A stretch of DNA of 33,443 nucleotides from Opitutia bacterium (GTDB taxonomy: Bacteria; Verrucomicrobiota; Verrucomicrobiia; Opitutales; Opitutaceae). The notes under the pieces are model-generated. The model was not told where the DNA came from, did no database searches, and saw nothing but the letters and a program-made list of their open reading frames with translations. The position numbers were made by a program, and so were the translations under genes. Positions within the stretch are counted from its first letter, which is position 1, and every line of letters starts with the position of its first letter. The stretch covers positions 1 to 33,443 of the forward strand of contig CANHJG010000051.1 in assembly GCA_947461205.1 (NCBI GenBank), written 5' to 3'. Below, piece after piece: positions 27,520-33,443 of the stretch.

Positions 27520-30500
27520 ATGCATCTCTTCCTCCGCTCCTCCCTCCTCCTCGCCCCGCTCGCGCTCCTCGCGCCCGCCCACAGCCAGTCCACCGCCCCC
27601 TCCCCCGCCGCCGCTGACATCGCCGCCGCCAAGAAAAAGGCCGACGCCCAAAAATCCGCCGACGCCCTCGTCACCCTCAACCCCTTCCAAGTGAAGGCCG
27701 AAGCGGACAACTCCTACGGCGCGCTGAATTCCAACTCCCTCACCCAGTTCGACGCCGCCCTCAAAAACGTCCCCGTCTCCGCCGACATCTTCACCGAAGA
27801 TTTCATCCGCGACGTCGGCGTGACCAACCTCGAGGAACTGATGCTCTCCTACGGCGCCGGTGCCGGTACCGTCATGTCCAACCCCGAGTCCGACGCCCTC
27901 AGCCAGCAGCCCGGCGATCGCGTCGGCAATCAGACCATGGGCGTCCGCGGCGTCGGCGTCGGGGCCCCCCGCCGCGACGGTTTCGCCGGCACCTTCGGCA
28001 CCGGCACTGGCATGAATAGCCTCTTCGACATCGAGCGCGCCGATGTCGTGCGCGGCCCCCAAGGCCTCCTCTACGGCGCCAGCGGCGCCGGCGGCACCGT
28101 CAACATCGTCTCCAAGCGCGCCACCTTCAACCGCACCTCCGGCCGCACCGATTTCCGCATCGATCAATACGGCTCGAAACAACTCCTCTTCGACTACAAC
28201 TGGGGCACCGAAAACGTCGCCGTGCGCGTGGCCCTCCTCAACGACCATCAACTCTACCGCCGCGTCTTCATCGGTTACGAAACCAAAGGCCTCTACAGCC
28301 AGATCGCCTTCCGCGTCGCCCCGCTCCGCACGGTCGTGCGCGTCATCGCCGGGCAGACGGAAAACACCCGCGTCCTGAATTCCAACCAGGAAAACATCGC
28401 GTTCACCAACGTCGCCACCGATCCCCGTCACAACTACGGCCTCGCCTACCTCCTCCGCAATAACATGGCCGGCGCCAACGACCCCGTCACCGGCAACCCC
28501 TACCCCCGCGGCGCCATCGCCAACGGCACGCTCACTTGGGACAATCTCAACTCCTGGGCCGGCACCGCCGCCTCCGAATACGTCACCAACAAATACTTCA
28601 TCGGCACCGCCGAGACCGTCTGGACCCCCTGGCTCGCGACCCAGTTCTCCCTCCTCTATAACGACGCGCCCACCGATCGCGCCAACGGCGGTCTCGCCAA
28701 CCTCAGCGCCCCGCTCCTCAACGGCAATCCGCTCACCGTCTGGGCCAACGGCGGCACCCTCGCCGACACCGAGCAGCCCACCCGCCGCTGGGCCACCCGC
28801 GGCTCCGCCATTCTCACCAACGAGCTCTTCGGCCAACGCGCCCGCAGCCAGACCCTCGTCGGCTACGACATCGACTGGGCCGACACCGGTCCCACCGACT
28901 ACGGCTACTTCCTCGCCGACGCCAATTTCAACGTCGTCTACAACCCCGCCGTTCCCTCCAACCTCGGCCGCACGCCCATGCCGCGCCTCTGGTGGTCCGT
29001 GCAAGACGGACCGGTCAAAGATCCCCTCGGCCGCGGCGGCTGGAAAACTCCGCGCGTCACCTCCGGCGGCCAAAACTACGTCCGCATGGCCAACAATCCC
29101 CGCGACCCGGGCTGGGTGCGCCCCAACAATCCCCTCGGCCTCGCCAGCCTCGCGGGCCTCCCCGGCGTCTCGGGCCAGAACAACGACGGCCACAACTGGG
29201 AAAGCCGCACCGCCGGCGCCTACGCCGCCAACAACACCGGCTGGTTCAACAACCGCGTCTTCACCCTGGTCGGCCTCCGCGCCAACGAGAGTTTCAAGCG
29301 CACGCCCAACCTCTCCACCCTCGCCTCCGCTCCGCCCTGGGCCGAATCCAACAAGACCAACAAGAGCTACAACCTCGGCATCAACGGCGCCATCCGCCCG
29401 TGGTTGAATGCCTACTACAGCTTTTCCAGCACCTACAACACCCCTCTCGTCAACGCCAACGACCCCCTCGGCAATCCCCCCGCCACCTCCAGCGGCGTCG
29501 GCCAAGAGATCGGCCTCAAGTTCGGCGACGAGCGCGGCCGCATCTCCGGCTCCGTCCAGTATTACACCACCAACTCCAAAGATGAGATGATCAACGCCGG
29601 CACCGGCGTCCGCGATCTCGTCAACCCCACCGGTCTCAACGGTTCCTACGACGGCCCCGCCGGTTTCAAAAACCAATGGGTCAACCTCGACCGCACCACG
29701 CGCGGTCTCGAAGTCATCCTCACCGCCAACCCCACCCGCAACTGGAAGGTCCGCCTCGCCGCCACCACCTCCGACGGCCAGAACCTCACCGACAAAAAAT
29801 ACCCTCTACTCTGGAATGACGATTTCTCCGTGCGCAACGGCACCGTCACCTACCAAAACGGCACCCCCGTCCTCGTGCCCACTACGCCCACGGTCATCAC
29901 GCCCACGATCACCACGCTGAATCGCCAGGTCGACCCCGCCGCCCTTCAGGCCCAAGTCGGCGGCACCTGGGAACCCCTCACCCTCGCGATGATGAACGAC
30001 CGCACCCATCCCTACTGGGCCAACCCTGCCGACGACAACGGCCGCCTCCAGACCAGCAACCTCCGCCGCGTCCTCCAGTTCTTCGTCGGCTCCAACGGCA
30101 GCGCGCTCACCGGCAAGACCGGCCGTTCCACCGCCGATATTCCCTACACCTGGTCCGACCCCAACGGCACCAAGGGCGAAACCGTCGTCGCGAAAAAGGG
30201 CGAGGGCACCGTCGGCTACGCCCAATACGTTTTCTCGATGACCAACAGCTACAGCTTCACCGGCGACAATTTCCTGAAGGGCGTCAGCATCGGCGGCACC
30301 GTCGGCGTCGGCATGAAGAACCGCACGTTTTACTACAACACCCCCGGCGGCGGCCGCGCCCTCTTCAGTTCGCCCGACACGTGGCAGGCCAACGCCTTCG
30401 TCTCTTACCGCCGGAAGATCGGCAAACGCTTCGGCTTCTCCAGTCAGGTGAACATCACGAACGTCTTTAACCACTACGTCTTCGGCACGCTCCCCAACAA

Positions 30501-30591
30501 CGGCTCCGGCTACACCGTACCCGCCAACCTCGGCGTCAGCTTCTACGGCCAGCCCCGCATGTATGTCTGGACGAACACCCTGAGCTTCTGA
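27520..30591 (+). CDS. TonB-dependent outer-membrane receptor 3
   Basis: A 1023-residue receptor not closely related to receptors 1 and 2. The signal peptide ends near PAHSQS (about residue 22); an Ala/Lys-rich linker (IAAAKKKADAQKSADA) follows, then VTLNPFQVKAEADNSYG, a variant of the LSPFEV motif. The plug has QTMGVRGVGVGAPRRDGF and IERADVVRGPQGLLYGASGA, then GGTVNIVSKRATF, which is the more classical plug ending. The barrel ends in YVWTNTLSF with the terminal Phe. No STN signalling domain is visible, so it is not an obvious partner of the sigma/FecR pair downstream. It may serve the product of the phosphatase or hydrolase before it; the ligand is not known. Confidence 0.93.
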   Translation: MHLFLRSSLLLAPLALLAPAHSQSTAPSPAAADIAAAKKKADAQKSADALVTLNPFQVKAEADNSYGALNSNSLTQFDAALKNVPVSADIFTEDFIRDVGVTNLEELMLSYGAGAGTVMSNPESDALSQQPGDRVGNQTMGVRGVGVGAPRRDGFAGTFGTGTGMNSLFDIERADVVRGPQGLLYGASGAGGTVNIVSKRATFNRTSGRTDFRIDQYGSKQLLFDYNWGTENVAVRVALLNDHQLYRRVFIGYETKGLYSQIAFRVAPLRTVVRVIAGQTENTRVLNSNQENIAFTNVATDPRHNYGLAYLLRNNMAGANDPVTGNPYPRGAIANGTLTWDNLNSWAGTAASEYVTNKYFIGTAETVWTPWLATQFSLLYNDAPTDRANGGLANLSAPLLNGNPLTVWANGGTLADTEQPTRRWATRGSAILTNELFGQRARSQTLVGYDIDWADTGPTDYGYFLADANFNVVYNPAVPSNLGRTPMPRLWWSVQDGPVKDPLGRGGWKTPRVTSGGQNYVRMANNPRDPGWVRPNNPLGLASLAGLPGVSGQNNDGHNWESRTAGAYAANNTGWFNNRVFTLVGLRANESFKRTPNLSTLASAPPWAESNKTNKSYNLGINGAIRPWLNAYYSFSSTYNTPLVNANDPLGNPPATSSGVGQEIGLKFGDERGRISGSVQYYTTNSKDEMINAGTGVRDLVNPTGLNGSYDGPAGFKNQWVNLDRTTRGLEVILTANPTRNWKVRLAATTSDGQNLTDKKYPLLWNDDFSVRNGTVTYQNGTPVLVPTTPTVITPTITTLNRQVDPAALQAQVGGTWEPLTLAMMNDRTHPYWANPADDNGRLQTSNLRRVLQFFVGSNGSALTGKTGRSTADIPYTWSDPNGTKGETVVAKKGEGTVGYAQYVFSMTNSYSFTGDNFLKGVSIGGTVGVGMKNRTFYYNTPGGGRALFSSPDTWQANAFVSYRRKIGKRFGFSSQVNITNVFNHYVFGTLPNNGSGYTVPANLGVSFYGQPRMYVWTNTLSF

Positions 30592-30822
30592 TTCGGCCGC
30601 GATCATCGCGCCACGCCGCCCGCCGACCACCCCGCCGGCCTCACGCCGATCCGCCCCCGCCTCCCCTTCACCGGCGCGAAACGCTGCCGGACCTCCCCTC
30701 CCCCGCTCCCCAGCGACGCCGCGAAAAACCAAAGCGCCCCTGCCCTCCCGGCGCAACACGTCGGCCAGAATCGGTGTTAAATCTCGGCCTCACTCCGGAG
30801 ATAAACCTGGTTGTCCCCCATC

Positions 30823-31356
30823 ATGTCCCCTGCCGAGACCGAGATGCATGACCGTTTTCTGCGATTGTTCACCACGAACGAGGAGGCGGTCCGCGCGTTT
30901 GTGCGCCGCTTGGTGCCGGCACGCGCGGATGCGGATGACGTCATGCAGGAAGTCTCCCTCGTCCTCTGGAGGAAGTTCGGCTCGTTTCACGCGGGCACGG
31001 ATTTCCGCGCCTGGGCCTTCGGCGTGGCGCGATTCGAGGTCCTCGCGTGGTTGCGCGACAGAGGCCGCGACCGTCTCGTGCTCGACGAGGGCGTGGCCCT
31101 CAAGCTCGCGCACGAGGCGGAGGCGCTCGAGCCCGCGCTCTCCCGCCAACGCGAGGCGCTGCAAGCGTGTATGGAGCGGGTCCCGGCGGAGCAGCGCTCG
31201 CTCCTCCTGCGCGCCTACCAGCCGGACGCCCGTATCCAGGACGTGGCCGCCATCAGCGGACGCAGCGTCGCCGGCTTCTACCAATGGCTGCATCGCATGC
31301 GAAAGACACTGCTGGACTGCATCCACGCCGCCCTCGCCCGGGAGGCTGCGCCGTGA
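30823..31356 (+). CDS. ECF-type RNA polymerase sigma factor
   Basis: A 177-residue sigma-70 family protein with only regions 2 and 4. Region 2 is visible as [19 protein letters not shown] and [20 protein letters not shown], the text of the sigma group common in Planctomycetes and Verrucomicrobia. Region 4 follows with [16 protein letters not shown], a helix-turn-helix at [20 protein letters not shown] and a final Arg/Lys helix. I use the ATG at 30823; a TTG at 30811 sits 10 bases after a GGAG and is a serious alternative, as is an ATG at 30844. The stop overlaps the next gene as GTGA, so the two are translationally coupled. The upstream 219 bp show no clear promoter. Confidence 0.92.
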   Translation: MSPAETEMHDRFLRLFTTNEEAVRAFVRRLVPARADADDVMQEVSLVLWRKFGSFHAGTDFRAWAFGVARFEVLAWLRDRGRDRLVLDEGVALKLAHEAEALEPALSRQREALQACMERVPAEQRSLLLRAYQPDARIQDVAAISGRSVAGFYQWLHRMRKTLLDCIHAALAREAAP

Positions 31357-32804
31357 ACGCGGACCTCGATCCGCTTTCCCAGCGCTACCTTGACGGCAGC
31401 ATCGATGCGGACGGCATGACGCGGCTGAACGCGATCCTTGCGGTCGATGCCGACGCGCGGCGACGTTTTGCCGAACAGATGAACTTGGACTCCGCCCTCG
31501 CCACGCGGGCCACAGGCTGGCGCACGGAACAAACCTCCCCGCTTCCCTCTCGCCCGGCGGTGCGCTGGCGTTTCCCGCGAACAGCGACGCTCCTCGCGGC
31601 CACGGCAGCCTGCGTCGCCCTTGCGCTCTGGATTTTCGATTCAAGGCACTTCGCCACCGTCGAAAATGTCGCCGGCTTCACCGAGCTCACTCCCGGTTCC
31701 CCCCTCCACGGCGACCGACACGAAATGCCAGGCGGCACGGTGGCGCTCGTCACCGCCCAAGGCGCCCGCGTCGTGATCGAGGCGCCGGCGGTGTTTCAGT
31801 TCGAGTCCGCCCAACGCCTGCGGCTCATTCGCGGCCGCCTCTCCGCCGCGGTGCCGCCCGCCGCCCAGGGCTTCACCGTCATCACGCCCTCCGGCACCGC
31901 GGTCGACCTCGGCACGCGCTTCGGCGTGGACGTCCCGGCCACGGGCGACGCCGAGGTGCATGTGTTCGAGGGCGAAGTCATCGCCCACGCCCCGCACGAT
32001 CGGCGCAGCCTGCGCACGGGCGATGCGGTGACCATGACCACGGCCGGCCACGCGGCGCGCGAAACCCGCTCCGCCGCCTTCATTCAATCGGACGAGGTCC
32101 ACGACCTCACCGCCGGCCTCGCCGCCGGCCAGCGCGCTCGCTCCGAAGCCGCCCTCGCGCAACTCCGCTCCGATGCGGCCCTCATCGCGCTGCTCGATTT
32201 CGAAACCGGCGGCGGCGCCGGCTCGTTTCGCACCGTCCAGGGCCGTTGGCCCGGATCGCGCGCCCCGGAATTCGTGGAGGTGGGCGACCATTTGCAACTC
32301 GACCTCGGGGGCGAACGCTCCTGGCCGCGCCTCACCCTCGCCGCCTGGGTGCGCCTCGACCGGCTCGACGCCCCTTACCAATCGTTGCTGCACACCGACG
32401 GCTGGGCGGCGAGCAACCCCGGCCAGGTCCATTGGATGGTGAACCGCTTCTCCACGATGCGCCTCGCCCTCAAGGGCAACACCCTCGCCCCCGGATCCCC
32501 GGAACCGGACAGCTTCCCCGACTCACGCACCCCCGTGCTCCCCGAGGTCGGGCGCTGGGTGCATCTTGCCGTGGTCTACGATTCCGAGGCCCGGACGACC
32601 CGATTTTTCCTCAACGGCCGTTTCGACAGCGAGAGCCGCGAAGCCACCGCTCATCCCGCCCGCCTCGGCCCCGCGCAGATCGGCAACTGGAATCGCACCG
32701 ATCGCAAACTCAGCGGCCGCGTCGACGAGCTGCTCATCCTCGGCCGCGCCATGCCCGACGCCGAAATCCGCGCGCTCTTCGAGGCCGGCAATCCCTACCG
32801 CTGA
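31353..32804 (+). CDS. Membrane-anchored FecR-LamG protein, probable sigma-factor partner
   Basis: A 483-residue protein starting at a GTG that overlaps the sigma stop by 4 bp, with GGAG 9-10 bases upstream. It has a cytoplasmic N-terminus with a short FecR-type start ([20 protein letters not shown]), one membrane helix at about residues 78-95, a FecR domain at about 120-225 ([20 protein letters not shown] and VHVFEGEV), and a C-terminal LamG/concanavalin-like domain at about 285-470 ([47 protein letters not shown]). The order suggests an anti-sigma-like protein whose outer part may bind a glycan. Fusion of FecR and LamG next to this kind of sigma factor is seen repeatedly in PVC bacteria. 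Its signal is unknown. Confidence 0.87.
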   Translation: MNADLDPLSQRYLDGSIDADGMTRLNAILAVDADARRRFAEQMNLDSALATRATGWRTEQTSPLPSRPAVRWRFPRTATLLAATAACVALALWIFDSRHFATVENVAGFTELTPGSPLHGDRHEMPGGTVALVTAQGARVVIEAPAVFQFESAQRLRLIRGRLSAAVPPAAQGFTVITPSGTAVDLGTRFGVDVPATGDAEVHVFEGEVIAHAPHDRRSLRTGDAVTMTTAGHAARETRSAAFIQSDEVHDLTAGLAAGQRARSEAALAQLRSDAALIALLDFETGGGAGSFRTVQGRWPGSRAPEFVEVGDHLQLDLGGERSWPRLTLAAWVRLDRLDAPYQSLLHTDGWAASNPGQVHWMVNRFSTMRLALKGNTLAPGSPEPDSFPDSRTPVLPEVGRWVHLAVVYDSEARTTRFFLNGRFDSESREATAHPARLGPAQIGNWNRTDRKLSGRVDELLILGRAMPDAEIRALFEAGNPYR

Positions 32805-32812
32805 AACCCATC

Positions 32813-33443
32813 ATGCGCCTGCTCGCTCTGCTCATCGCCCTACCCGCCGCCGCCGCACCGGTGGACTTCGTGCGCGACGTACGCCCGATTTTCGACCAGC
32901 ACTGCACCGAGTGCCACGGCGAGAAGAAGCAAAAATCCGGGCTGCGCCTCGACGTGAAAGCGGCCGCGTTCAAGGGCGGCGACGGCGACGGGCCGAGCCT
33001 CGTCGCGGGCCACGCGAAGGACAGCCCACTCATTCGCTTCGTGACGAGCGGGGATCCGGAGCAACGCATGCCGCCCAAGGGCGACGGCCTCTCCGCCGCC
33101 GAGATCGCGACCCTCACGCGCTGGATTAACGAGGGCGCGCCATGGCCCGACGGCGTCGACCGCGTGAAACTCGCCGACCCGCGCGACCATTGGTCGTTCC
33201 AGCCGCTCGCGGTGCCTCCGGGCCGACACTCCGTCGATTCCTTCATCGCGGCCAAGCTCGGCGAACACGGTCTCCGGCCGGCGCCCCCGGCAAGTCCGGC
33301 GGCGTGGCTGCGGCGCGTCACCCTCGACCTCACCGGATTGCCGCCCACGCCGGACGAGATCGCGAATTTCACGCGAACGGCGCGGCCCGACTACCCCGCC
33401 GCCGTGGATCGCCTCCTCGCCTCACCGCGCTACGGCGAGCGCT
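32813..33443 (+). CDS. Cytochrome-c (PSCyt1)/DUF1549 protein, N-terminal part
   Basis: The frame opens at the ATG at 32813, 8 bp after the FecR-LamG stop, and runs off the window without a stop; 210 residues are visible. A short signal peptide (to about residue 15) is followed by a cytochrome-type domain: DFVRDVRPIFDQHCTECHG, with the haem-binding Cys31-x-x-Cys34-His35, KSGLRLD, and MPPKGDGLSAAEIATLTRWI, with the likely axial Met. HSVDSFIAAKL, RRVTLDLTGLPPTPDEI and VDRLLASPRYGER then match the start of DUF1549. Full-length members are usually around 700-1000 residues and carry DUF1553 at the end. They are often followed by a DUF1501 protein. Function is not settled; the close spacing puts it in the sigma-FecR operon. 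Confidence 0.9.
   Translation, partial: MRLLALLIALPAAAAPVDFVRDVRPIFDQHCTECHGEKKQKSGLRLDVKAAAFKGGDGDGPSLVAGHAKDSPLIRFVTSGDPEQRMPPKGDGLSAAEIATLTRWINEGAPWPDGVDRVKLADPRDHWSFQPLAVPPGRHSVDSFIAAKLGEHGLRPAPPASPAAWLRRVTLDLTGLPPTPDEIANFTRTARPDYPAAVDRLLASPRYGER

Noticed and set aside
27520-32804. A classical FecI-FecR-FecA surface-signalling system formed by receptor 3, the sigma factor and FecR-LamG
   Set aside because: Receptor 3 shows no N-terminal STN signalling domain between the signal peptide and the plug, and the gap to the sigma gene is over 200 bp. The sigma/FecR pair instead has the context of the PVC cytochrome module.

Overview
The window looks like chromosome from a high-GC member of the Verrucomicrobiota, most likely the Opitutaceae. 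I infer this from three TonB-dependent receptors that carry an LSPFEV-type motif just after the signal peptide, from a sigma factor / FecR-LamG / cytochrome-DUF1549 module typical of the PVC superphylum, and from the general protein style. No rRNA, tRNA or CRISPR array was seen.

The left half (about 1-14.1 kb) is mostly housekeeping, read leftward. It starts with the tail of a RelE/ParE-type toxin. A likely operon follows: pdxJ, acpS, a small membrane-anchored protein of unknown function, nnr (NAD(P)HX repair) and dprA (DNA uptake and recombination). A divergent VC0807-type membrane protein sits upstream of pdxJ. Citrate synthase (gltA) comes next, with a clear intrinsic terminator. A broken Uma2-type nuclease gene lies between gltA and a partial histidine operon, hisD-hisC-hisB-hisH. 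An exported LolA-like protein and guaA complete this half.

The right half (about 14.1-33.4 kb) is accessory and, after the first regulator, is read rightward. A LacI-family regulator is divergent from a TonB-dependent receptor, and a perfect 7+3+7 palindrome in the gap is a strong operator candidate. A second, paralogous receptor follows after a terminator. Next comes a 199-bp REP/MITE-like element with nested inverted repeats, then a Tat-type FAD-dependent oxidoreductase. About 1.3 kb of decayed genes follows: a frameshifted phosphofructokinase start, an unrecognised fragment and a frameshifted small membrane protein. Then come a PhoD-like phosphatase, an SGNH-type hydrolase and a third, unrelated receptor. 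The window ends in an ECF sigma factor translationally coupled to a membrane-anchored FecR-LamG protein, followed by the start of a secreted cytochrome-c/DUF1549 protein.

Taken together, the right half looks like a nutrient-capture region. Outer-membrane receptors are paired with exported hydrolases or oxidoreductases and with two kinds of regulator (LacI and ECF/FecR). The substrates cannot be named from sequence alone. The decayed genes and the REP element suggest that this side of the window has been remodelled recently.
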